A stretch of 64,000 nucleotides of DNA, taken from the NCBI RefSeq assembly GCF_000698555.1, contig NZ_JFHE01000003.1:62001-126000 (forward strand), given 5' to 3'. Of this stretch, positions 50,501 through 58,123 are shown piece by piece. Position 1 is the stretch's first letter; each line of letters begins with the position of its first letter. A program made the position numbers and the translations under genes. A model generated the notes under the pieces. The model saw only the letters and a list, made by a program, of their open reading frames with translations. It did not search any database and was not told where the DNA came from. The stretch comes from Caballeronia grimmiae (GTDB lineage: Bacteria > Pseudomonadota > Gammaproteobacteria > Burkholderiales > Burkholderiaceae).

Positions 50501-50577
50501 TGGCGCGGCTGGCAGGATTCGAACCCACGACCCCTTGGTTCGTAGCCAAGTACTCTATCCAACTGAGCTACAGCCGC
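50501..50577 (-). tRNA. tRNA-Arg(ACG), copy 1
   Basis: This 77-base cloverleaf has acceptor GCGGCTG/CAGCCGC, anticodon loop CTACGAA (anticodon ACG, edited to ICG by TadA), T loop TTCGAAT and encoded CCA. The sequence is identical to the copy at 50664-50740, which lies 86 bases upstream in transcription order. Confidence 0.97.
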
Positions 50578-50663
50578 ACGCAAAACGGTACTGCTATATT
50601 ACTTCAATGCGCTTTTGGTTAAGCGCTCGATGCCTTCGCTCGAAACGAAAACACCGGAATGAG

Positions 50664-50740
50664 TGGCGCGGCTGGCAGGATTCGAACCCACGACCCCTTG
50701 GTTCGTAGCCAAGTACTCTATCCAACTGAGCTACAGCCGC
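50664..50740 (-). tRNA. tRNA-Arg(ACG), copy 2
   Basis: Identical to copy 1. A perfect TATAAT -10 box lies at 50754-50759 (minus strand), 13 bases upstream; the second copy lacks an equally good box, so both are probably made from one precursor. Confidence 0.97.
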
Positions 50741-50928
50741 ACGCAGAAGCGGAATTATAGCGAAGCCGTTTTCAAAAAGGAAGCGTTTTCGACCGGAAAA
50801 TCGCTGCTGCCTCTTCATTCAAACGCTGTCCTTCCAGCCTCCGGACGAGCCTCACCGCGCCCGCTTCTTGCGACGTGGTAAGTTGATGGTCTGAATCCAA
50901 CTGCGGCACCCTGAAACCGGTTTGCACG

Positions 50929-51480
50929 ATGAACAAGGCATTTGTCAAAGAATCCGACGAGAGCGACGACGACCTCGAACTCAACCAGCCCGATGTCCCG
51001 GCCGGCTCGAAGAACTACATCACGCCAGCAGGCCATGAGAGGCTGCGAAGCGAGTTGCTGCGACTTCTCGACAACGACCGTCCCGAAGTGGTCAAGCTCG
51101 TGTCCTGGGCGGCGTCCAACGGCGATCGCTCGGAGAACGGCGACTACATCTACGGCAAGCGGCGTCTGCGAGAAATCGACCGGCGTATCCGCTTTCTGAC
51201 CAAGCGGCTCGATCTTGCCGAAGTCGTGGATGCGCGCAAGCAGGAGAACGTCGATCAGGTGTTTTTCGGCGCGACAGTCGATTACGCGGGCGACGACGGC
51301 ATCGTGCAGACCGTGACGATCGTCGGTATCGACGAGGTCGATCTCGATCGCGGCCACGTCAGCTGGATCTCGCCGGTCGCGCGTGCACTGCTGAAGGCGA
51401 AGATCGGCGATACGGTGCCGCTGCACACGCCGGCGGGCGTTCAGCAGATCGACATCCTCGACGTGCGTTACCCGCGCTGA
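50929..51480 (+). CDS. greB: Transcription elongation factor GreB
   Basis: This 183-residue RNA polymerase cleavage factor rescues backtracked complexes. It has an N-terminal coiled coil (ITPAGHERLRSELLRLL ... NGDRSENGDYIYGKRRLREIDRRIRFLTKRL) with the acidic tip in the NGDRSENGDYIYG turn and a C-terminal FKBP-like domain. The acidic N-terminal extension (KESDESDDDLELNQ) is typical of betaproteobacterial GreB. Confidence 0.95.
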   Translation: MNKAFVKESDESDDDLELNQPDVPAGSKNYITPAGHERLRSELLRLLDNDRPEVVKLVSWAASNGDRSENGDYIYGKRRLREIDRRIRFLTKRLDLAEVVDARKQENVDQVFFGATVDYAGDDGIVQTVTIVGIDEVDLDRGHVSWISPVARALLKAKIGDTVPLHTPAGVQQIDILDVRYPR

Positions 51481-51503
51481 TCACCCGGAGAAGGGCGCAG
51501 GAC

Positions 51504-51535
51504 GAAAAAAAGCCGCTCCGAAGAGCGGCTTTTTC
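51504..51535. terminator. Bidirectional terminator between greB and the porin gene
   Basis: AGCCGCTC and GAGCGGCT form an 8-bp stem with a loop of four bases and A and T tracts on either side, placed between convergent genes. Confidence 0.92.
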
Positions 51536-51557
51536 ACAACTGTGCTGCGGATACGGC

Positions 51558-52712
51558 TTAGAAGCGGTGACGGACGCCAACCGTTGCCGAAACCTGGTTC
51601 GACGACGACGACATACCGACGCCGTTGATCGTCGCGCCCAGATCCGAACCGTCGAGGCCGGTCACGTGCTGGTATTCGCCCTGCAGGTACACGTCGGTAC
51701 GCTTCGACAGCGCGTATGCCGTTTGCAGGTCGACTTGATGCCACTTCGGTGCGATACCGTTGATGCGGCTGTTCGTGTACGTGTAGTTCGCAGCCAGCGA
51801 CATAGCCGGCGTCAGGTTGTAACGGCCGTTGACTTCGTAGTTCGTGAAGCGAACGTGACCGTTCGTCAGCTGGAAGGCGCCTGCGCCTTGCGTGCCGCCG
51901 TTGGTGATGCTGGTTGCGTTGTCCAGCATCGTCTGCGTGAACACGAAGCCGACCGTCGCCGGGCCGAACGCGTAGTTGATGCCGCCGCCGAAGATGCGCT
52001 GACGGCCAGCCACGAACGGCGTGTTGTCGCCGGTGACTGCGCCAGCGGCGTTCGCCGAGCCGACGTTGTTCAGTTGCATGTACGCGCCAGCGATGTTCAA
52101 CGGACCGTAGTTGTACGACACGCCTGCGCTGTAAGCGCGGTTATCCGCGAAACCGCCTGCTTCGTTCGAGAAGCCGTACATCGCGCCGAACTTGAAGCCA
52201 GCGTAGTTCGCGCTCGTGTACTTGACCGAGTTGTTGACGCGGAACGTGTTGTCCAGGTTGTCGTTGTCGAACGGGTGGGCGAACTGCGTGCCGCCGTATT
52301 GCGTGCCCGTCAGAGCCAGAGGCCCGAGGAAGTCGACCACGGAGTCATACTGACGGCCGAGGGTCACGGCGCCGAACTGGTTGCTCGACAGACCGACGAA
52401 TGCCTGACGGCCGAACTCACGACCACCTTGGCCGTTCGTGCCGTTCATGATGTTGAAGCCGTTTTCCAACGTGAAGATCGCCTTCAGGCCGCCACCGAGG
52501 TCTTCCGAACCACGCAGGCCCCAACGGCTGCCGTTGACCGAGCCGCTCGTCGCCTTCCAGTTGCTGTGGCCAGGGCCGCCGACCGTCGTCACCTGGTTGT
52601 TCGTGTAGGTGATGCCCGCATCGATCAGGCCGTACAGCGTGACGCTGCTTTGCGCATGGGCGGCGGTAGCGAAGACGCCCGACAGGGCAGCGACCATGAG
52701 AGTCTTTTTCAT
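51558..52712 (-). CDS. Gram-negative porin (OmpC-like)
   Basis: This 384-residue outer-membrane protein has a signal peptide ending AHA (residue 20) and mature start QSSVTLYGLIDAGI, the standard Burkholderia trimeric porin opening, and a C-terminal Phe (GVRHRF) needed for Bam-dependent insertion. Alternating aromatic and polar residues throughout fit a 16-stranded barrel. The ribosome site region reads CGGAGTTACAAAG before the ATG. A long upstream region and a divergent small-RNA candidate lie beyond its promoter, so expression may be controlled after transcription. Confidence 0.95.
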   Translation of the reverse strand: MKKTLMVAALSGVFATAAHAQSSVTLYGLIDAGITYTNNQVTTVGGPGHSNWKATSGSVNGSRWGLRGSEDLGGGLKAIFTLENGFNIMNGTNGQGGREFGRQAFVGLSSNQFGAVTLGRQYDSVVDFLGPLALTGTQYGGTQFAHPFDNDNLDNTFRVNNSVKYTSANYAGFKFGAMYGFSNEAGGFADNRAYSAGVSYNYGPLNIAGAYMQLNNVGSANAAGAVTGDNTPFVAGRQRIFGGGINYAFGPATVGFVFTQTMLDNATSITNGGTQGAGAFQLTNGHVRFTNYEVNGRYNLTPAMSLAANYTYTNSRINGIAPKWHQVDLQTAYALSKRTDVYLQGEYQHVTGLDGSDLGATINGVGMSSSSNQVSATVGVRHRF

Positions 52713-54092
52713 CTTTGTAACTCCGAGAGCAGATTGGGCCTAAGGGTCCCAGGCTTTGAGGAAACCTCCGTGCGACGCGCTGCGAGAGGCGCTGTCGGGG
52801 AGCAATGCGTCCGAAGGTGCGACACATTTGTTTCCGGACCAGACGAAGTGTAAAGACGGCGTTACAGATGGGGCGTTCCACTTTCCGCAATAAATCATTC
52901 TCCGATCAGCAATGATCGAATCGCGCCTGTTTTCCCTTTATTCACAATGGGTTATCGGCGAATAAAGTCGTAAAGACCACGGTGTCAACAGAACGACGTT
53001 GCGGAAGTGCTACATGAAACTAAGGCGTCGGCAATGGGAAACGGCCGAAGTGTTGATTGTTGAGCTTAAAGAAACAGACGTTTGTGCGTTCCGAACGTAA
53101 TGCTCGATGGGGTTATCGCTATACTGCGGTTTCTGCTTTCCGAAGCAGACTTTTTCGTTGACGGAAAAGATCTCCAAACTTTGTCAGCGCGACTTCCCGG
53201 TCGCGCTTTTTTTTTCGCCAGTGCGCCCGAGCGTCAAGCCGGGCGGGGCGTAGGCGGGCAGCGGCCTTTAGCGAACAGGCCGCGTAAGAGGTGGCTTGCC
53301 TTAAAGTCCGCGTGATATCGTTACCTATCTTTCGAGGTAAGCGGCAAGTTCTGCCAAAAATCTTCCGAGACGCGGGGAGTTATTTGCAAGCAGAATTTGC
53401 TTCACTGGTGAGAATCGCAAGAGGCGGGAGAAATGGGCTAATGAAGTTACTGAGCGCTTCAGGTCCGATTAAGCAATTTCGTGATTAAAGCACGGAGAAG
53501 ATCGGACGCCGAATTAATCCGAGATGCGTTTAAAAGAAGATGAGCGGTTCTGCGAATCCGATAATAAAAAATCGTCGTCGTTATTAAGAAAAAACAATGG
53601 ACGATAAACCCCGGCGAACGTTCAATTTTTTATTAACGGAAAGCGGCGCTGAATCCAAAGACGTTCGCGCAGGGAACCACTACAGCCGCGCCTGGCTTGG
53701 TGGGCGCGGCGTCCTGCGGGCTAGCCAGCGTGGCTGAGGAAGGCGCGGCGGCGGCGTTGGGTCAAGTTCGCGGGAATGCCGCGCGCCATATATCACACCG
53801 AAATTGACGACAAAAAAGATTCGATGCGACGCTAACGTTTTTCTACAATCGGGTTATCCGAATTGCCCGTCATTCGAATTTTGGTTCAATGAAGTTGAAT
53901 CCCGAAAGTCGCGTTCGCCTGCGTCGTAAATCGGTGTAACTACCAATCAATAAAAAATCATATCCGCCGACACCGCATTTTTACCGACGCCAACGCGCTC
54001 CAGCCCGCCGCCGCGTGCAAAACACTGTACGTTAGAATGCACGATCTGATCGCCCTCATGATCGCCATCTTCCCCTGACCCGCCGTCCCACG
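52713..54092. other. 1.38-kb gene-free, AT-rich region between porin and nuclease genes
   Basis: No frame here has a convincing start, composition and family match. Roughly 53300-53640 and 53790-53950 are clearly AT-rich for this genome. It contains the porin leader (52713-52900), a small-RNA candidate (53132-53215), the hairpin GCGGCCT/AGGCCGC (53261-53283) and a GC-rich island near 53640-53790. The AT-rich remainder is unexplained and could be an expression-silenced, regulatory or imported stretch. Confidence 0.55.
53132..53215 (+). ncRNA. Candidate small regulatory RNA
   Basis: A TATACT box (53120-53125) is followed by a run of three consecutive hairpins. The first is TCTGCTT/AAGCAGA around a UCCG tetraloop (53132-53149). 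The second is CTTTTTC/GGAAAAG (53150-53169). An unpaired stretch, ATCTCCAAACTTTGTC (53170-53185), precedes an 8-bp terminator stem AGCGCGAC/GTCGCGCT with nine T residues (53186-53215). No protein frame fits. The open segment contains CTCC, complementary to Shine-Dalgarno sequences, and CTTTGT, complementary to ACAAAG beside the porin ribosome site. The -35 box is weak. This is a textbook layout for an Hfq-type small RNA, but it is inferred from structure alone. Confidence 0.6.
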
Positions 54093-55238
54093 ATGCGCCC
54101 CGATTTCTTGCCTGAATCCGCACTGCCCGCCGACCCCGTCGTCTTCGTCGATCTCGAAACGACTGGCGGCACCTTCGGCGTCGACCGCATCACCGAAATC
54201 GGTATCGTCGAGGCGGGGCCGCAAGGCGTGTCGCAATGGACGACCCTCGTCAATCCCGGCAGGCCGATTCCCGCGTTCGTCCGCCAGTTGACCGGCATCC
54301 ACGATTCAATGGTCCGCGACGCACCCACGTTCGAGCAACTCGCTTCGGACCTGATGGAGCGGATGAGCGGGCGGCTCTTCGTCGCGCATAACGCGCACTT
54401 CGATCACGGATTCCTGAAGGGCGATTTCAGGCGTATCGGCATGCGCTTCTCGCCCGACGTGCTCTGTACCGTGCAGCTTTCCCGCGCGATCTATCCGCAG
54501 GAAGCGCGGCATGGCCTCGATGCGCTCGTCGAACGTCATGCGCTGTTGCCTTCGGCGCGGCATCGCGCGCTCGCGGACGCCGATCTGCTCTGGCAGTTCT
54601 GGCAGCATCTCCATGGCGCGCATCCGTCCGACGTGCTGCGCGCGCATATGGAGCGCGTCACGCGCCGGTTCCAGCTTGCCGCGCATATCGACGAAGACAC
54701 AATCGAGTGCATCCCGGCGGGCTGCGGCGTTTATACGTTCTATGGCGACGACGATCTGCCGCTCTATGTCGGCCGAAGCGTGCGATTGCGTCAGCGGGTG
54801 CGCTCACACCTGACGGGCCCGCGCCGGTCGGCGAAGGATATGCGGCTTGCCGCGCTCGTGCGGCGTGTCGAATGGAAGGCGACCGGCGGCGAAATCGGCG
54901 CGATGCTTGCCGAAGCGCACATGGTCGCGACGCTGCGTCCGTCGCTGAATCGCGTGTCGAAGTCACGAGCCGGCGATGCGCGCGGTGCGCCGTGGCTGCA
55001 TGCCGGGGCGATCGGCATCGAGGAGCGCGACGCGTCGACGGGTGAACCCGCGTGGCATGTCGTCGACAACTGGCAGTATCTCGGGACGGCTGGCACGTTG
55101 GCCGAAGCGCGGACGTTATGCACGTCCGCCAAGCCCAATGCGTTCGATCTGGCGACTTATCGGATTCTCGCCGAGCGCCTTTCGCGGGGGCTGGCGATCA
55201 CGCCGCTCGCGCTGGATGCGCTCGTCAGCGCGACGTGA
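54093..55238 (+). CDS. DnaQ-type exonuclease fused to GIY-YIG endonuclease
   Basis: This 381-residue protein has two nuclease modules. The DEDDh exonuclease (about 14-170) shows Asp20 and Glu22 in VFVDLETTG, Asp104 in HNAHFDHGF, and His157 with Asp162 in HRALAD. The GIY-YIG domain (about 208-290) shows GVYTFYG, YVGRS, an Arg about residue 231 and Glu274 with Asn286, a complete active site. Relatives combining these domains are linked to UvrC-like excision and bacterial Cho proteins. A C-terminal tail (290-381) is unassigned. It may act in DNA repair, but its exact substrate is unknown. Confidence 0.88.
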   Translation: MRPDFLPESALPADPVVFVDLETTGGTFGVDRITEIGIVEAGPQGVSQWTTLVNPGRPIPAFVRQLTGIHDSMVRDAPTFEQLASDLMERMSGRLFVAHNAHFDHGFLKGDFRRIGMRFSPDVLCTVQLSRAIYPQEARHGLDALVERHALLPSARHRALADADLLWQFWQHLHGAHPSDVLRAHMERVTRRFQLAAHIDEDTIECIPAGCGVYTFYGDDDLPLYVGRSVRLRQRVRSHLTGPRRSAKDMRLAALVRRVEWKATGGEIGAMLAEAHMVATLRPSLNRVSKSRAGDARGAPWLHAGAIGIEERDASTGEPAWHVVDNWQYLGTAGTLAEARTLCTSAKPNAFDLATYRILAERLSRGLAITPLALDALVSAT

Positions 55239-55268
55239 CGCGACGTAACCCGGTTGGACGCGCCGGAT

Positions 55269-55871
55269 TCAACCCACGGCGCCCACACCGCCGCCCGCGC
55301 AAACATGCGACAGGGCGCGCGAAAGCGGCGCGTTCATCGACGATTCATAGCGCGTCAGATGCTTCCAGCGCGCGACGCTGTCGGCGAGGCGAAGCGGGCA
55401 GTCGTCGGCATGACGGATCGGCTCGACGCGCGCCAGTGCGCTCAACAGCGAGCGCGTGAGCTGGTCCAGTTTTGGCCGTGTGTCCCTGGCGAGATCGGGC
55501 GGCGTGCCTTCGGGAGCGGCCCGCAGCGCGCGCCAGTTGGCGAAGAGGGCGTTCTGCACGTCCTTGCTGGCGTCGATCTGATCGCGGAAGAACTGTTGCG
55601 CGAATTCCGGGTCCACTTCCGCCGCGCGTGCCCGCTGTTCGACCTGTTTCAATAACGCGGCCTCGCGGGGTTCGTCGGTGATCGGCTCGTGGTTCGCCCA
55701 TTTCCAGCGCGCGACCGGTTCGGCCAAAGCGAGCCGTTGCGAAACCAGTGCGATGAGATTGGTGAACGCGGTGTCGTCGCCGTCGGCGTGGGCCGGGCTG
55801 GCGAGGGCGAGGAACAGCGCCGAAGCGGCGGTAATCGCGTGGAGCGGGCGGAGAAGGGAAGGTCGGCGCAT
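55269..55871 (-). CDS. Secreted chorismate mutase, AroQ gamma class
   Basis: The 200-residue protein has a signal peptide ending AHA (residue 29), so it is exported to the periplasm. The helical domain contains LVSQRLALAEPVARWKWANHEPITDE, followed by QVEQRARAAEVDPEFAQQFFRDQIDASKDVQ, the pattern of secreted AroQ-gamma chorismate mutases, with the expected Arg/Lys catalytic positions. It converts chorismate to prephenate. Why a periplasmic enzyme is needed is unclear in any bacterium; in pathogens such enzymes are suspected virulence factors. It converges with the nuclease gene, 30 bases away. Confidence 0.88.
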   Translation of the reverse strand: MRRPSLLRPLHAITAASALFLALASPAHADGDDTAFTNLIALVSQRLALAEPVARWKWANHEPITDEPREAALLKQVEQRARAAEVDPEFAQQFFRDQIDASKDVQNALFANWRALRAAPEGTPPDLARDTRPKLDQLTRSLLSALARVEPIRHADDCPLRLADSVARWKHLTRYESSMNAPLSRALSHVCAGGGVGAVG

Positions 55872-55918
55872 CGGTCGTGGGCGGAAGCTGACGAAAGCGC
55901 CAGCATAGCGCAGCGACT

Positions 55919-56050
55919 TCAGCCGGCGGGACGGATGCGCGCCGGGCAGCGATGCTCGACGATGTTCGAGCGCGCGCGACGCCCCTCGGCGTCGAGCCAA
56001 ATGCGGACTGCGTAGTCCGGGTGCGCCTTGCGCGCGGGCGTCGCGATCAC
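55919..56050 (-). CDS. Possible small protein (43 residues)
   Basis: A frame of coding-like character encodes VIATPARKAHPDYAVRIWLD and ends HRCPARIRPAG. The sequence looks coding from about 56086 onward (SYRSVVDVIATPARK), but no ATG, GTG or TTG falls at the natural beginning; GTG at 56050 is the nearest. It sits just after the gene at 56082-56231 and may be a degraded or mis-started gene of the same operon. Confidence 0.35.
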   Translation of the reverse strand: MIATPARKAHPDYAVRIWLDAEGRRARSNIVEHRCPARIRPAG

Positions 56051-56081
56051 GTCGACGACGGAGCGATAAGACTCGCCGCCC

Positions 56082-56231
56082 TTAGTTCGACGACGCCATC
56101 TTGCGCTGTTCGTCGAAGAACGCGCGCACATGCGCCGGCAGCTCGGTCGCGAGAAACTCGACGGCCACCGGCTCCGGGTCCGGGGAATACACTTTGTCGG
56201 GCGTCGGGATCTTCGTCGGTTTGGCGTCCAT
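56082..56231 (-). CDS. Small protein (49 residues), unknown function
   Basis: An ATG at 56231 preceded by GAGGAGAGAACC opens a 49-codon frame, MDAKPTKIPTPDKVYSPDPE onward, ending FFDEQRKMASSN. The ribosome site is among the best in the window and the residues are not repetitive, so translation is likely. The VAVEFLATELPAHVRAFFDEQR segment could form one amphipathic helix. No family recognised. Confidence 0.6.
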   Translation of the reverse strand: MDAKPTKIPTPDKVYSPDPEPVAVEFLATELPAHVRAFFDEQRKMASSN

Positions 56232-56300
56232 GGTTCTCTCCTCGGGTGACATCAACTGTTGCGTTGCTACGGATGCGGCTTTCGCGCGATCGCATCCTTA

Positions 56301-56525
56301 CTAATCCAATACCACTTCCTTCTCTTTATGCGTTATCGGATCGTCGCGGCCTGACTTGAGCGGCGCGTTGGATCCGGCACGATCGTTCTTGAGTCCTTCG
56401 GTAATTTGCGCTTGATGCTTGATCGAAGGACCGGCGTGTTCCAGCAAAAACTTCGCATTGCCTAATGGATGTGAGCGCTCGCGAAGCGGCGTGGCGTCTG
56501 GGTGCGCGGCCGACGCGCCTATCAC
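56301..56525 (-). CDS. Doubtful small protein (74 residues)
   Basis: A GTG-started frame encodes MIGASAAHPDATPLRERSHP onward and ends THKEKEVVLD. The C-terminal 50 residues are hydrophilic and look coding, but the third codon positions are not GC-rich and no ribosome site is obvious. Kept as a possibility only. Confidence 0.28.
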   Translation of the reverse strand: MIGASAAHPDATPLRERSHPLGNAKFLLEHAGPSIKHQAQITEGLKNDRAGSNAPLKSGRDDPITHKEKEVVLD

Positions 56526-56768
56526 ACGCTTTCGACTTTAGCCGCTCCCCTATAGGTATAACGATACCGGGAAACCATCGTTGCCGCCTCATGCTGCGGA
56601 GCGGAAAATGGGTCGCCGTTGTATGAAACCGCACATAAGAAGCGAATTAGCGAGCGCGGTTGAGCAGATGCGAAACGAAACCGCAAGAAGGGCGCAATCG
56701 ACGCTCCATTCGACCAGGCGCAGTGTGCGCTGCGAGCTCGTCGCCGACGACACAACGACAGCCCAAAG

Positions 56769-56806
56769 CAAAAACCCGCGTCACTTGCGTGAACGCGGGT
56801 TTTTGT
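56769..56806 (-). terminator. Terminator of tRNA-Thr
   Basis: AAAACCCGCGT and ACGCGGGTTTT form a stem with loop, followed by T residues on both strands. Confidence 0.9.
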
Positions 56807-56823
56807 TTGATGCTGAATCTTGA

Positions 56824-56899
56824 TGGTGCCGGAAAGAGGAATCGAACCCCCGACCTTCGCATTACGAATGCGCTGCTCTACCGTCTGAGCTATTCCGGC
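56824..56899 (-). tRNA. tRNA-Thr(CGT)
   Basis: This 76-base cloverleaf has acceptor GCCGGAA/TTCCGGC, D arm with AGCTCAGACGGTAGAGC, anticodon loop TTCGTAA (anticodon CGT), T loop TTCGATT and encoded CCA. It reads ACG codons. A clear promoter precedes it. Confidence 0.96.
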
Positions 56900-56913
56900 A
56901 TCAGAGAAACAAG

Positions 56914-56943
56914 ATTATAGCGAGCACTTTCTCGTTTTGACAA
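56914..56943 (-). promoter_or_regulatory. Promoter of tRNA-Thr
   Basis: On the minus strand, TTGTCA (56943-56938) and a perfect TATAAT (56919-56914) are 18 bases apart, 14 bases before the mature tRNA. Confidence 0.8.
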
Positions 56944-56952
56944 TACCCTGAA

Positions 56953-57972
56953 TCAATTTTTCTTTTCGAGATGGTAGGCAGTGACGCGCTCCACCTCGTT
57001 CTTCGAGCCGAGGAAGACCGGCACGCGCTGATGCAGGCTCGTCGGAACGATATCGAGGATGCGCTGTTCGCCGTTAGTCGCCGCGCCGCCGGCCTGCTCG
57101 ACGATGAACGCCATCGGATTCGCTTCGTACATCAGGCGCAGCTTGCCGGGCTTCGACGGGTCGCGGCGATCCGCCGGATACATGAAGATGCCGCCGCGAG
57201 TCAGGATGCGGTGCACGTCCGCCACCATCGACGCAATCCAGCGCATGTTGAAATCCGTGCCGCGCGGGCCGTCCTTGCCCTCGTTCAACTCACCTACGTA
57301 ACGCTGCACCGGCTCGTACCAGTGGCGGACGTTGGAGGCATTGATGGCGTACTCATTGGTGTCGGCCGGCACCTGCATGTCGCGCTGCGTCAGCACCCAC
57401 GAGCCGAGTTCGCGGTCGAGCGTGAAGCAGTTCACGCCGTTGCCCGTGGTCAGCACGAGCACCGTTTGCGGGCCGTACACCGCGTAGCCCGCGGCCACCT
57501 GCGCCGAGCCAGGCTGCATGAACGCCGCTTCGGTCGGATCGGCGCCGTCGGGGCAGCGCAACACCGAGAAGATCGTGCCGATCGACACGTTGACGTCGAT
57601 GTTGGATGAGCCATCGAGCGGATCGAAGGTCAGCAGGTAATTGCCCTTCGGATAGCGGTTGGGAATCGGGAAGATTTTTTCCATCTCTTCCGATGCCATC
57701 GCGGCCAGATTCCCGCCCCATTCGTTGGCTTCGAGCAGAATTTCGTTCGACAGCACGTCGAGCTTCTTCTGCACTTCGCCCTGAACGTTCTCGCTGCCTG
57801 CCGAGCCGAGCGCGTCGCCGAGAGCGCCTTTGCTCACCTGATAGCCAATTTGCTTGCAAGCCCGCGCGACGACTTCGATCAACAGGCGCAGGTCGGCCGG
57901 CAGGTTTTGATGTTCACGCTGCTGCTCGATCAGATACTTGGTCAGCGTGGTACGGCTGGAGATGGAGGACAT
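56953..57972 (-). CDS. fbp: Fructose-1,6-bisphosphatase, class I
   Basis: This 339-residue gluconeogenic enzyme removes the 1-phosphate. Motifs: the metal site [24 protein letters not shown] near 109-131 and the sugar-phosphate region [21 protein letters not shown] near 270-290. The N-terminal region ([31 protein letters not shown]) matches the class. It lies downstream of pepN on the same strand with a 151-base gap containing a large hairpin. Confidence 0.96.
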   Translation of the reverse strand: MSSISSRTTLTKYLIEQQREHQNLPADLRLLIEVVARACKQIGYQVSKGALGDALGSAGSENVQGEVQKKLDVLSNEILLEANEWGGNLAAMASEEMEKIFPIPNRYPKGNYLLTFDPLDGSSNIDVNVSIGTIFSVLRCPDGADPTEAAFMQPGSAQVAAGYAVYGPQTVLVLTTGNGVNCFTLDRELGSWVLTQRDMQVPADTNEYAINASNVRHWYEPVQRYVGELNEGKDGPRGTDFNMRWIASMVADVHRILTRGGIFMYPADRRDPSKPGKLRLMYEANPMAFIVEQAGGAATNGEQRILDIVPTSLHQRVPVFLGSKNEVERVTAYHLEKKN

Positions 57973-58071
57973 GCGAAGCTCCGTGAGCGTTTAGACGAAT
58001 GTTCACGATTCTAACCGCTCGATTCGGTCATTCTTTATGACAGTGCCCGCTGATGCCCGCCATAAGCGAGA

Positions 58072-58105
58072 ACGGCCGCCGCGCGAATCGTCGCGCGGCG
58101 GCCGT
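58072..58105 (-). terminator. Large perfect hairpin after pepN
   Basis: ACGGCCGCCGCGCGA and TCGCGCGGCGGCCGT form a 15-bp perfect stem with a four-base loop, 19 bases after the pepN stop. The following T run (TTCTCGCTT) is poor, so it may be a terminator or an RNA-stabilising structure. Confidence 0.6.
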
Positions 58106-58123
58106 CAGGGCTGTGGAACGCGC

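Larger units (their letters stand above)
56232..56823. other. Region between a 49-residue gene and tRNA-Thr
   Basis: This 592-base stretch holds one weak frame (56301-56525) and the tRNA terminator at 56769-56806. Codon third positions in its frames are not GC-biased, in contrast with real genes here, so most of it seems non-coding or of foreign origin. Confidence 0.45.

Noticed and set aside
50594..50818. Small frame reading RVLGYEPRGRGFESCQP
   Set aside because: It is the well-known false protein from translating tRNA-Arg sequence; the same kind of artefact occurs opposite tRNA-Ser at 30031-30363 and across tRNA-Thr at 56660-56920.
53082..53488. Two frames of 77 and 65 codons downstream of the porin
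   Set aside because: They run through the small-RNA candidate and an AT-rich stretch, have no ribosome sites and no domain resemblance.
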